Source of the DNA: Blasia pusilla
Taxonomy: Eukaryota; Marchantiophyta; Marchantiopsida; Blasiales
Reading direction: 5' to 3'
Assembly: GCA_050084515.1 (NCBI GenBank)
Contig: CM114271.1
Span: 50,158,001-50,222,000, forward strand
Length of the DNA: 64,000 nt
Positions 31,564 to 41,779 of this stretch are shown here, one piece after another; the first letter of the stretch is position 1, and every line of letters starts with the position of its first letter. A program made the position numbers and the translations under genes. A model generated the notes under the pieces. That model was not told the DNA's origin. It did no database searches and was given only the letters and a program-made list of their open reading frames with translations.

Positions 31564-32420
31564 ATGGAGACTTGGGAGCCAGATATGGGCCCTAAGTTGA
31601 CAGGAGGAGAGCGGCGCCGAATACATCAGTTCCTCAGGAGTTATAGGAGCTGCTTTGCGTTTAGCATGGAGGATTTGGGTACACTGAAGGGACCGGGGAT
31701 CCGCATTGAGTTGTCGTGTGATATGCCGATCTTCCGACGATCCTACAGGTACAGTGATATGGAGAGGGCTCTGATTCAGAGTAGGAACCAGGACTTGGTC
31801 GGAGCAGGACTAGTGGAGATGTCGCATGGGGAGTATGCATCTGCCACTATCATGCCCACCAAGAAGGATGTGCATGGCAACTGGACGGATACGCAGATGT
31901 CAGGGGATTACCGACCTATCAATCGGCAGACAAAGTCCAATAGGTATGCCATGCCCACCCCTGAGGAGATCTTTGATGCGATTGGTCACGCAAAGGTCTT
32001 CAGTTCATTGGATTTGCGAGCCGGATACCATCAGGTGCCTATCAAATTGGAGGACAGGCAGAAGACGGCATTTTGGAGCATCGATCCTCACGGGAAGGAT
32101 TGTTTGTACCAGTGGCGGTTCTTACCATTTGGGTTAAAGAACGCCCCGGGTGAGTTTCAGAGGATTATGGATAGGATCTTGGCTGGTCTGGATTTTGCTA
32201 GGTGTTATATTGATGACATTGTAGTCTTTAGCACCACGGTTGAGGAGCATGAGCAACATCTAGAGGAGGTGTTTCGACGATTGCAATTACATGGGCTGAA
32301 GCTACATCCAGGCAAGTGCAAGTTCTTCTACGACCAGATTGAGTACTTGGGTCATACGATATACCCAGGGGGCCTTGGTGTTTAGCAGACGAAGGTAGAG
32401 GCTATCTCACGCATTCCACG
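31564..32420 (+). pseudogene. Gypsy copy 2 reverse transcriptase
   Basis: A 273-codon open frame carries the Ty3-type RT in order: CGDYRPIN-like SGDYRPINRQTK, FSSLDLRAGYHQVPI, YQWRFLPFGLKNAPGEFQ, the catalytic CYIDDIVVFS (YIDD codons 32206-32217) and LHPGKCKFF, EYLGHTI. It is interrupted by a TAG at GLGV (CAA/CAG in copy 3), after which homology continues in the same frame into RNase H. This is the best-preserved RT of the family here. Confidence 0.93.
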
Positions 32421-32960
32421 CCCTACAGATGTGAACCGTGTTCGCGCATTCATGGGATTGGAAAAATTCTATCGGCGATACGTCAAGGGATTCAGTTTGA
32501 TTGCGAAGCCGCTGACCTTGCTGACCAAGGTGGATCATGAGTGGCACTGGGGGGATGAGCAGGAGCGAGCATTTCGGTTGCTCAAGGACAAGTTGACGTC
32601 CACACCCATCTTGAGGAGACCGATCAGGGGGCGTCCTTTCCAATTGCACACAGATTGGAGCATGTTGGGGCTTGGAGCGGTGCTCACCCAGCATGATGAT
32701 GAGGGTAGAGAGTTCGTGGTGGCTTACGCTAGCCGCTCGAACAACGATGCTGAGGCGAAGTACAGCTCGTATGAGGATGAGTGCTTGGCTACGGTGTGGG
32801 CTGTCGCGCATTTTAGGTGTTACTTATTCGGCAACCCCTTTACCATCATCACTGATCATCAACCACTGAAGTGGTTGATGGAGTCCGACAAGCTTACAGG
32901 GAAGCTTGCGAGATGGGCTCTCTTGTTGCAATAGTATGATTTTTAGGTGGTACATAGACC
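32421..32960 (+). pseudogene. Gypsy copy 2 RNase H, 3'-truncated element end
   Basis: The frame 32431-32934 reads VRAFMGLEKFYRRYVKGFS (RT thumb/connection), then PFQLHTDWSMLGLGAVL, EFVVAYASRS, YSSYEDECLATVWAVAHFR and FTIITDHQPLKWLM, the Ty3 RNase H pattern with its acidic residues. TAG stops follow at about 32932 and 32946. Homology to copy 3 ends near 32960 before the integrase. Confidence 0.92.
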
Positions 32961-33470
32961 TGGAACAAGAAAAGAGTTCGGACACGGGAGAATCTCAAAG
33001 AATTTGCGAACTCGAGTGCGGAGTTGGGCAACTTCGGCACAGTGAAGAAGCAGCCGAACTCCAATTTCACAGATTCTCTCTCTGCACTGCAGCTCCGCTT
33101 GACGTCTACTCTTGCGCAGCAACTCCGCTCAACGTTGGCTCCTGCTCAACTTTGCGATAGCCTTGGCGGTCTGAGTTACAACCTTGCGGCCTTGCCCCAA
33201 TACCTCCCGTCAACGTCTGCTCATGCACGGCAGCTCTGCTCGACGTCCGATTTTGCAAGACAGCCTTGCCGGTCTGAGTTTTGGCCTTGCCCCAGCATTC
33301 TTGTCGACATCCGCTCTAGCGCTATTCCTCCGAATGTTTGATGTTTTTCCGCTCTCTAATTTGCTGTTGCTTGTTTTTGCTACTTTGCTGCTCTACCCTT
33401 TTCCTCCGGAGATCCGTACTTCAGTTTAGCGTTAGTGTATTTTCTGTTTTGTTTTTCAGTAACATGATTT
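32961..33470. other. Unassigned GC-rich DNA between gypsy copy 2 and hAT
   Basis: The sequence has repeating CTCCGCTTGACGTC-, CTCCGCTCAACGTT- and CTGCTCGACGTCC-like phrases at roughly 30-60 bp spacing, a degenerate tandem pattern. The overlapping ORFs here follow that repeat. No protein family recognised. Confidence 0.45.
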
Positions 33471-33536
33471 GGAGACCAGTTGCAAAACGGCTATAACAAA
33501 TCGGCTTTTGTTATAGCCGTTTTGCAACTGGTCTCC
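33471..33536. repeat. Perfect 30-bp inverted repeat, 6-nt loop
   Basis: GGAGACCAGTTGCAAAACGG plus CTATAACAAA (33471-33500) is exactly complementary to 33507-33536; the loop is TCGGCT. It lies about 310 bp upstream of the hAT transposase start. Confidence 0.97.
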
Positions 33537-33668
33537 CGACTGTCATACTTGGGGATTGGTTCAATCCGACTGTCATATTTGGGTAGTGGATTCAATTTCC
33601 AGCTTGTAGAGATTAGTACCTTTTTTCACAAATACTCAGATGTTCAGATTAAGTTTACTGAAGTAAAG

Positions 33669-33687
33669 TTTAGGGTTTAGGGTTTAG
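33669..33687 (+). promoter_or_regulatory. Interstitial telomere-like repeat (telo-box)
   Basis: TTTAGGGTTTAGGGTTTAG is two and a half plant telomere units. On the other strand it gives AAACCCTAAACCCTA, the telo-box found in many plant promoters and leaders. It sits about 165 bp upstream of the transposase ATG, so a promoter role is plausible but not shown. Confidence 0.6.
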
Positions 33688-33849
33688 TTAGTGCTTTGGA
33701 AGTTCGCGTTCTTGACTTGAAGCTTCGTAGCTCTAGATCCGCCCGAACTCTTCCATCCGATTTGAAAGAACAGGCCATTTGCTTGAGCCTTGGCCACCTG
33801 TTGGTTTGTATACTTGTTTCCCGCATTCGAGTCTTTTTATTGTGGTTAA

Positions 33850-36045
33850 ATGGCCAAGAGACAGAAGACCATGAGTGCTTTCTTAGACAAGGGACGCTGG
33901 AACGATGTTCCATATATCATTGCATTGTCTGGCTCATCTTATGATAAAGATGAACAACCTACGTCAAGCAGTAGTGCAGCCTTACCTGAGAAAGTTTGCG
34001 TAGCTTCGAAGGACGTTTGGTATTCAATGTACGACTGGATTGACTATGATTCAACCCTTGGTAGAATTTTTTGTAAAGTATATAGGAAGGGTAAGGGGAA
34101 GAGTGCTTTTGCTAGAGATGGAGCAATCAATTGCAAAGTCTCTGCATTCACTGACCACGCCAAGTCCAATGAGCATATCAAGCTGTCATGGGTTGCAAAT
34201 GGAGGTAAGCAATCGATGGCCAAGGCCATTGCAACAACAAACCGAACTTGTGAAGTAGCCCTCCTAAACACGCAATTCCATTTCTGAAATTCCCCAATCT
34301 TTGTAAGTTAATGCTTTCTGTAAATGCACCTATAACTAGAGATCTTTACCACGATGAAAAGAGTTGCAGTGAAATATCTTATTATATCAGCCAAGTTCTG
34401 CAAAGAAGAACTCTTTCCAGAGTGCAGGCCTCTCCCTTTTTTGGTATCATGATTGATGAATCCACCGATATATTTGTTACAAGTCATTTAGTTTTTTTTG
34501 CCACTTTCATTGAAGAGGGTCAAGCATAATGTTTTTTTCTAGGATTACTTCAATGCGAATCCAAATCTTCTAATGCCATTAGTGAAACCTTGCCGCAACT
34601 AATCAAGGATGGAGGGTCGGAGTTTACCAAGATGGTAGTATTTGGATCTGATGGGGCCTCAACAATGGTAGGTAGCCAGATAGGGGTAGCTTCACAAATG
34701 AAGCAAAAGGTGAACCCCTACATTCTATCTGTTCATTGTGTTGCTCATAAGACAAATCTTGCTGCTTTGTCTGCTGCGGAAGCAGCTGATTGCAAGTCGA
34801 TCTCTACTGAAGTAGATTCCATTCTGAATGCTGTTGCTGGTTGCTTCCGAAGGTCCTTCAAGAGGAAAACAATCCTAGCATCTTTGCACGAGAAGTTCAA
34901 TGACTCCCAACAAGTCATGAAAAGATACCATAAAATACAATGGTTATCTCGATGGCAAGCTGTTTCCACATTGTGTGATTCTCTAGAATCGGTGTTGAGT
35001 TATTTCACGGATATCTCTCCTTCAGAGGATGATGGGAATGTTGGTAATTTATTTAACAAGCTAAGATCATTCCAAATGATCTACCAGTTGTATTTTTTGG
35101 CTGATATTCTTTCCATGCTTGCAAATTTGAGCAAGATTTTTCAGTACAAGTTTGTGGATGTTAGCACTATAGGGAGTTTTGTAAATTCCGAGATAGCTTC
35201 CATCACTATGAATTTTGTGATGGAAACACATGACTTAAATGCATCGACCTTCTCTGAAGAAACCAGTTATCACATTTTACCTCATTTTGGGCCTCCAGGT
35301 GGCTATCTTCGACGCTTACAGTCTGAGGTAAGGGATAAAAGGTTCCATAGTATAGAGATGTCCCGAGATCGTACAGGTAGGGACTTGGAGGCTGCCTTGT
35401 TCTTTCAGAAAAGTTTTGGTGAGAGTATTTGTTCAGCCTTACAGGAACGATTTCAAGATAACCATCTCATTGGTGCAATGAAAATTCTGAACCCCTTGCA
35501 CATGCCTTCTAGACAGGTGGGATTGAATTAGTTGGGGTTGTAAGGATCTTAATGATTTGTGTGGTCATTTTGGAGGTGAATTACCTCTTAAGGGTCAGTT
35601 GCAACCTGCTCTAATTAATTCTCCTATTCTGAAACAAGAGTTTCAGTCTTTCAAAATGATGGCTACCATAGAGTGGAAGGATCGCAAGTTCAGAGATATA
35701 TGGGCTATTGTAAGTTGGAGTCACTCTTTGCAATGTAAATTTTCAAACTTGTTGGTTTTAGCAAATATTGCTAGAGTCCAATGTGTGAGTACTGCCATTT
35801 GTGAGAGAGCATTCTCCATTCAGAATATAATCAAAAGCAAATCTCGCAATAGATTGTCAACTAAATACTTAGATGTTGTTTTGAGAATTGCCTTAGAAGG
35901 ATCTTTCTTTGATAATGAGGAGTTGTTAGCTGAGTCTATGGTGTTATGGAAAAATTCTGCCCATTTTAGGTATATATTTGCTAGTCCAGAAAAATATTTG
36001 TCTTCAGAAGTGGGAGAAGACAACAGTGAAATACCTGTTCAGTAA
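33850..36045 (+). pseudogene. hAT transposase with TTF-type zinc finger, broken
   Basis: I take the ATG at 33850 (MAKRQKTMSAF). The first 145 codons hold a TTF/BED-like zinc finger (FCKVYRKGKG, then FTDHAKSNEHIKL). After a frameshift near 34250 follow FFGIMIDESTDI (first catalytic Asp region), VFGSDGASTMVG (second), HCVAHKTNLA (hAT C-x2-H), WLSRWQAV, and at the C-terminus STAICERAFS with SKSRNRLSTKYLD, the hAT dimerisation domain. Breaks are a frameshift (about 34250), a TAA at 34527-34529, and a TAG plus frameshift near 35529-35557. The domain layout resembles ZNF862/KIAA-type hAT proteins. It cuts and pastes DNA in active relatives. I found no confident terminal inverted repeats around it. 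Confidence 0.9.
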
Positions 36046-36075
36046 GATGTTTATAAATTTGTTTGGTAGGGTCCT

Positions 36076-36115
36076 TCTAGAATACTTGGAGCCCTAAAGC
36101 TCCAAGTATTCTAGA
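36076..36115. repeat. Perfect 17-bp inverted repeat, 6-nt loop
   Basis: TCTAGAATACTTGGAGC (36076-36092) pairs exactly with 36099-36115 around the loop CCTAAA. It begins 31 bp after the hAT reading frame ends. Confidence 0.95.
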
Positions 36116-36290
36116 GGGGGAGGTTCCTTGGCTTCTAACCGGTGGGAGTATTATCCGGTTCAACTCCTGCCAAGGATATCATAGAATGTGGAATGGGGAA
36201 CTTCAATAGATGTACTTGAAAGTGAATAGAGTGTTTAGTCTTTAGAGTTTAAGTCTTCAGATTGTAGATTGTGGGAGTGAATGAATAAGA
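36116..36290. other. Spacer between hAT and gypsy copy 3
   Basis: No gene or repeat identified. Ends at the TGTCGTGCGC that opens the copy-3 LTR. Confidence 0.4.
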
Positions 36291-37063
36291 TGTCGTGCGC
36301 ATACACATCGCTACACAACATACATCGCTGTCACCGAACATACACATAAACACGCATGATCCCATGCTAACTCATGGCATCCAAACAACGAGACAAGAAG
36401 TACCAAAATATCTCCAATAAAGTAAGCTCCAATCTCTCTCTACACCATCTCACACCATAGCTCTCAAAGGTGTGCACTCTCTCTCATGTCAAACCAAACC
36501 CACTCTCCTAATGAGAGGCTCGGGTTATACTCACAAGGCAAGGGAACGTAGCTCCGCCGCCTCATGCCAAGAGGTTCAACAAAGAGAGAATGAGCTCTCA
36601 AGCTCTCTCTCCTTGAGGTATACCCCTCCCCTCTCCCAAGCTCTCTCCATGGTAACCGATTCTCCCAAGTCACCTCCTTGGCTCTTGACCTAATGTAGGA
36701 GGTCAAGGGCCACTTACCAAAAATAGTAAGTCGATCATATACTCAAAATGGTACTTACCTAAAATAGTAAGTTTCTCAATATGGATCCAAATGAGCCGAA
36801 ACGAAGGGGAAACCTGCTATCTCAGGTTTCCAAGCGCCTCAGCAGGTCACCCTCAACCTACTTGGCGTGTCCTCCACTACTCATGAAGGCGCTCTATTAG
36901 ATCCCACCGATCTATCCTAAAAGATGTGACAGGTGTCGTGCGCATACACATCGCTACACAACATACATCGCTGTCACCGAACACACATACAAACACGCAT
37001 GATCCCATGCTAACTCATGGCATCCAAACAACAAGACAAGAAGTACCAAAATATCTCCAATCA
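36291..37063 (-). repeat. Gypsy copy 3 3' LTR with duplicated terminal module
   Basis: It starts TGTCGTGCGC and ends CTCCAATCA, giving TG...CA termini. The first ~127 bp (36291-36417) and last 130 bp (36934-37063) are near-identical direct repeats surrounding a 516-bp core. The same A-core-A layout is seen in copy 1. The core (36418-36931) is the part shared with 45864-46369. Confidence 0.88.
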
Positions 37064-37075
37064 CCCCCCTAGCTG
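37064..37075 (-). other. Polypurine tract of gypsy copy 3
   Basis: On the minus strand AGCTAGGGGGG ends exactly where the LTR (TGATTGGAG) begins. This is the position where plus-strand DNA synthesis is primed in LTR retrotransposons. Confidence 0.75.
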
Positions 37076-37241
37076 GTGGTTAGGTCCCTCTAACTCCAGA
37101 TAGCCATCTATCCCTACCTACCATGACATACATCTCTCGGACGCTAAGAGCAAGAAGGTCCGGTGCTCATGTGGCCCCATCGTTAGTCGCCTCCTTGTCA
37201 TCCATGTCACAGACACAAGTCGGAATGTAGAACTACCTTCT

Positions 37242-38480
37242 CTATGTACATCTGGGATACATCCATCGTCCCTGAGGAACCCTAGTGAGAGATGGCGTCA
37301 AACATGCCATATGCCATCCTCTCGAACACCCATCACAGACTAGCATCGTGGCCGCACCACGGGCAGAACCACACAACATACAACGCAAGCCTGCAGGAAC
37401 TACTGCTAAGCTCGGATCTACTGTACCATCAATGTTAGGAAGGTGACATGGCGCACAATTACGCACATGGTCCTTCCATACCATACCATCGCGTCTCTCC
37501 AGTAAGAGAACACCCGATGGCAAAATATCACGCACTCTCAGGATAGTGCGCCTTGTAGTCACATCCAACGTCGTCGGTGCCGTCTGCTGCAAGTAGACAT
37601 AATCTCCCTGGTGAAATCTCTGGATAGTTGGTCGATAACCACCACCTCGAATAGTCGCATACCTCAACGTATCCCGATGTTGTGCAATCGCCAAGTTCTC
37701 GAACGCCATGGGCATCACTCTCCGAAATAACTCAGCCCTCTGAGAACATGCTCGCACCCATACATCTGGGTCATCAAGGTTCAGTACCTCACCATCATCT
37801 CAACAAATGGCCGCAGGTAAATCTGGCTCTCGGCCATAAAGTAGCAAGTACGTGAAAAAGACGCTAAGGATGCCGCTTGAATCAGATCCCATCGCCAACC
37901 ATGGCAATCGGAGGTCCCAATCTCCTAGGTGACCTCTCTCGCAAGCCATACTTGTGTAAACCCCTCTTCACCGCTCTGCACAACTCTCTCCGCTAATCCA
38001 TCCGCCTCAAGATGATCTCGCGGGTCGGCGGTGGTCGATCGCGCTGATCACACAAGGCTTGAGCTCACCGCGAAACTCGGTACTGGTCTGCATCAACACC
38101 TCAGCCGGTGCGCCATAATGACTCAAAGACTCTGTCAAGGAAGGCATAAGCTACTCCTCACTCGCTTTGTCGGGCAATGCAACCAACTCGATCCACTTCG
38201 AGAAGTGCTCAACCATCACCAACACATAACGACCGTGGACGCTCCGTCAAGGGCAAAGGTCCTGCAAAATCCAAACTCCATCTATACCCTAAGCCCATGA
38301 TCGGTAATGGATGCAATCAGGAGTCGGAGCATTGAACAATGCTCGGACACGATCACACACCATGCACTTGGCAACAAACGCTGCTCGCCACCAAACGCGT
38401 CGAGCAAGCATGCCTCACGCCACCAATGGGCTCGAAGTCGTGCTCTGGAGCAAGCTATACGTCCGCTTCACCCCAAAAAG
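37242..38480 (-). pseudogene. Gypsy copy 3 integrase with C-terminal PHD finger, broken
   Basis: Minus-strand order: the CC pair of the HHCC zinc domain (AKCMVCDRV, about 38350-38380); the first catalytic Asp in WSLDFAGPLP (Asp codon 38269-38271); then a heavily frameshifted core. A clean 171-codon frame (37242-37757) follows, covering the integrase C-terminal domain and the PHD finger. That finger reads C-x2-C, VCDGC, GWHMAC, WMYPRC. One zinc ligand is changed (Cys to Tyr) relative to copy 1, so this particular finger is probably impaired. Integrase would normally insert the cDNA; the PHD tail is expected to contact histone H3. Confidence 0.88.
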
Positions 38481-38739
38481 TGACCCAACTCGTGGGCATG
38501 CCGCACTAGTGGTGCTCTAAGGCCGCCAAGACGAAGGTACTCTAAGACCACTCCATCAAAGGATGCGCACTCGAACGCTCTCCATAGCCAACATGCCTAA
38601 ATAGGTAGCCAACATGCGCGTGCCATCCTGGCACCGACTCCTCATCACTCTCTCCATGCCATCGAGCTCCACTCGCATCTCGGCCGACTCGGGCATGGGT
38701 TACGACTCAACCCATCTGCATCCTGGTTGAGCGTCCCAG

Positions 38740-40134
38740 GTCTATGTACCACCTGAAAATCATACTCCTGCAACAACAAAGCCCATCTTGCAAGCTACCC
38801 TGTAAGCTTGTCGGACTCCATCAACCACTTCAGTGGTTGATGATCAGTGATGATGGTAAAGGGGTTGCCGAATAAGTAACACCTGAAATGCGCGACAGCC
38901 CACCGCATGACCAAGCACTCACCCTCATACGAGTGTACTTTGCCTCAAAGGCGTTGTTCGAGCGGCTAGCGTAAGCCACCACGAACTCTCTACCCTCATC
39001 ATCATGTTGGGTGAGCACTGCTCCAAGCCCCAACATGCTCCAATCTGTGTGCAACTGGAAAGGACGCCCCCTGATCGGTCTCCTCAAGATGGGTGTGGAC
39101 GTCAACTTGTCCTTGAGCAACTGAAATGCTCGCTCCTACTCATCCCCCTAGTGCCACTCGTGATCCACCTTGGTCAGCAAGGTCAGCGGCTTTGCAATCA
39201 AACTAAATCCCTTGACGTATCGCCGATAGAAGTTCGCCAATCCCATGAATGCGCGAACACGGCTCACATCTGTAGGGCGTGGAATGTGTGAGATAGCCTC
39301 TACCTTTGTCTGTTGAACACCAAGGCCCCCTGGGTATATCGTATGACCCAAGTACTCAATCTGGTCGTAGAAGAACTTGCACTTGCTTGGATGTAGCTTC
39401 AGCCCATGTAATTGCAATCGTCGAAACACCTCCTCTAGATGTTGCTCATGCTCCTCAACCGTGGCGCTAAAGACTATGATGTCATCAATATAACACCTAG
39501 CAAAATCCAGACCAGCCAAGATCCTATCCATGACCCTCTTAAACTCAGCCGGGGCGTTCTTTAACCCAAATGGTAAGAACCGCCACTGGTACAAACAATC
39601 CTTCCCGTGAGGATCGATGCCCCAAAATTCCGTCTTCTGCTTGTCCTCCAATTTGATAGGCAGCTGATGGTATCCGGCTCACAAATCCAATGAACTGAAG
39701 ACCTTTGCGTGACCAATCGCATCAAAGATCTCCTCAAGGGTGGGCATGGCATACCTATCGGACTTCGTCTGCCGATTGATAGGTCGGTAATCCCCACACA
39801 CCCGCCTATCCGTCCAGTTGCCATGCACATCCTTCTTGGCGGGCATGACAGTGGCAGATGCATACTCCCCATGCGACATCTCCACTAGTCCTGCTCCGAC
39901 CAAGTCCTGGCTCCTACTCTGAATCAGAGCCCTCTCCATATCACTGTACCTTTAGGGTCGTCGGAAGATCGGCATATCACTCGACAACTCAATACGGATC
40001 CCCGGTCCCTTCAGCGTACCCAAATCCTCCATGCTAAACGCAAAGCAGCTCCTATAACTCCTGAGGAACTGATGTATTCGGCGCCGCTCTCCTCCTGTCA
40101 ACTTAGGGCCCATATCTGGCTCCCAAGTCTCCAT
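38740..40134 (-). pseudogene. Gypsy copy 3 reverse transcriptase and RNase H
   Basis: RT begins at METWEPDMGPK (40134) and continues through CGDYRPINRQTK, FSSLDL, YQWRFLPFGLKNAPAEF and CYIDDIIVF (YIDD codons 39481-39492), then LHPSKCKFF. RNase H follows with PFQLHTDWSMLGLGAV and FVVAYASRS. A stop after SSLDL is TGA where copy 2 has CGA, a stop near 39148 is TAG where copy 2 has TGG, and a frameshift follows SRSN in RNase H. Catalytic residues are kept but the reading frame is not. Confidence 0.92.
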
Positions 40135-40169
40135 CGTGACTACGGTAGGACTCTCCGGCGCGGGTATCG

Positions 40170-40480
40170 GTGGTTGCTATGGTGCAACCCCGTCTCGAAC
40201 AACAACACTCGGCCGCTCTCTTGCAGCCAACTCCAAACTCTGATCTCCTCCACGTGCAGTGCCCGAAACCACGCTCGATGTTGTGGCTATCATCTCCTTG
40301 CGTACCTTCAAAACATCCCAAGAAGTCCAAGGGTGTCTCTCCTGATCTCCCCTGGTGCGTAGATCTCCTCGGGTCTCGCCCCCAGCCACTGCCTCCACCG
40401 TCTCGGTAGGCATGGGCTCACCAACGCAACCGCTGTGATCTCTCGCGATCTCATACGACGTTGCTCAGCCACTCCCAAGC
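40170..40480 (-). other. Linker between methyltransferase and RT, copy 3
   Basis: Corresponds to 31231-31563 of copy 2: Gly/Thr/Arg-rich, with HPWTSWDVL conserved. A spacer in the polyprotein; no domain recognised. Confidence 0.6.
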
Positions 40481-41450
40481 TGAGGAACCATGTCAAGCAG
40501 TTCACGTCCATCGCCTAACCCAAGACATGGCGTCGTGATACCTCTGACACTGATGGTACTGCCGTCACTCCTGTGGGAAATCCCATCGCTTGCTCTCTCT
40601 CGTCGGCGTTGGGCTCCACCAATAGCTGAACCTGGTCATCCCAAACCAAGCCAGGACCGGCCTCCTTGTATGCATAGGAAGCGGGAAAACTCACAAACGT
40701 GGGCAAGGCTGCCCGCGGCCTGCCTACCCTGTTGACCACAATCAACGGTGGTCGATCATCGTGCCTCACTGCCTGTGATTGACGACCTGGATCTAGAATG
40801 GAATCCACTAACAAATGGGAGGGGCCCTCCACTCTTGCATACGCCCTCCATAACACCGCATGGGGCACCAAGTTGGTCCACCATAGACGCGGGCGATGGG
40901 CTCTAGAACCTACACTTGCCGCATCCAAGAACACTGCTGGGCCGATCCATGCACACACCTGATGAGCACTCGTCACCACCCGTGACCTGGAGTCTCCTAA
41001 GATCGGCACATTCTCCAGAATGTAGGCTGGAGAACAAGACTGGTGCTCCTGCAACTGCCGTAAGACCCTCAACATCTCCCAAAACAACCAGGACCGAGTG
41101 TCAGCCAACCCGTTGCCTTGTCCAGCACTCGATTGGCCCTGACATGGCCAACCGGCAATGACCAAATCAATGGTCCCTACCCGTTCTAAGTCCTGCGCCT
41201 CAACAACAAAATATCCCTTGGTAGGGAACTGGTACTTTGTATCATGGACGGATTTGCACAATAAGTCGGGAAAATGTAGGCGTAATTGCGCCACATGTCG
41301 TAGTGAGACGGGCCTTGCAACATCATCACTCTCCACATACAGGTACTCTTGTACTCGCACTCCTGCCTGCAAAACAGCAGCTAACCCGGTGCTAATCCCT
41401 CCAAAGAGATCTAGCACTCGAGTACCCTCCTCCGGGGTACACCACACAAT
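40480..41450 (-). CDS. Retrotransposon-encoded C5 cytosine DNA methyltransferase (DNMT3/DRM-like)
   Basis: The methyltransferase occupies residues about 180-491 of the 491-codon open frame 40515-41990, directly behind the protease C-terminal half (residues 1-68) and a linker. Motif I is VLDLFGGISTGL (residues 192-203); an acidic YVESD follows; motif IV is DLVIAGWPCQGQS with the catalytic Cys at residue 283 (PCQ codons 41139-41147); motif VI is LENV (325-328); motif VIII-like SRAHRPR (362-368); motif IX/X EREQAMGFPTGV and SRRHVLG (464-491). All catalytic motifs are present in one open frame of normal catalytic-domain length. A TAG directly after HVLG cuts the last helix; homology continues beyond it. 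The motif order is unrearranged, unlike DRMs. Detailed wording around each motif is closest to DNMT3. Confidence 0.92.
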
Positions 41451-41779
41451 GGGTGTGGTATCCAAGGGTGTCATCGTAGCACTCCCTGCTACCTCGGGTT
41501 CCTTAGACCCGTCATGCTCTAGTGCAAACGCCTCGCTCCAGGCGGTCTGCACGTGCTCATCTGCCAATCGTTGAAGCTCCTCAGTCGAGCCCCACAGCGG
41601 CACCTCTCCTCCACCGAATGATGCAGCTACCATAACACTCCTCTCCATAGAAATGTCAGGAACGGGAGTATCCTCTGCATGGACATGTCCCTCAATCAAA
41701 TCACTAGGCCAAGTGATGGCACTGCTAAATGCTGCTAAGGTCGCCATCTCTATTGGCCGTTGCTCGATCACTGCACCTG

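Larger units (their letters stand above)
29049..32960 (+). mobile_element. Ty3/gypsy copy 2: PR-DNMT-RT-RH fragment, no LTRs
   Basis: Homology to copy 3 runs from GGAGGGGCATGTGTCGAGCA (about 29049) to just past the RNase H near 32960. Gag, integrase, PHD and both LTRs are absent. The order protease - methyltransferase - RT - RNase H is the same as in copy 3, showing that the methyltransferase is a regular component of the family. It is opened by several stops and contains an internal inverted duplication (29814-29970 against 30211-30367). Confidence 0.93.

Noticed and set aside
36291-37063. CRISPR-like or satellite reading of the repeated CTACACAACATACATCGC module
   Set aside because: The module recurs only at LTR ends, in pairs about 640 bp apart with TG...CA borders, which fits LTR structure and not an array.
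41391-41411. Interpretation of the methyltransferase as an adjacent host gene
   Set aside because: The same open frame contains the protease C-terminus before motif I, and the same order recurs in copy 2 on the other strand.
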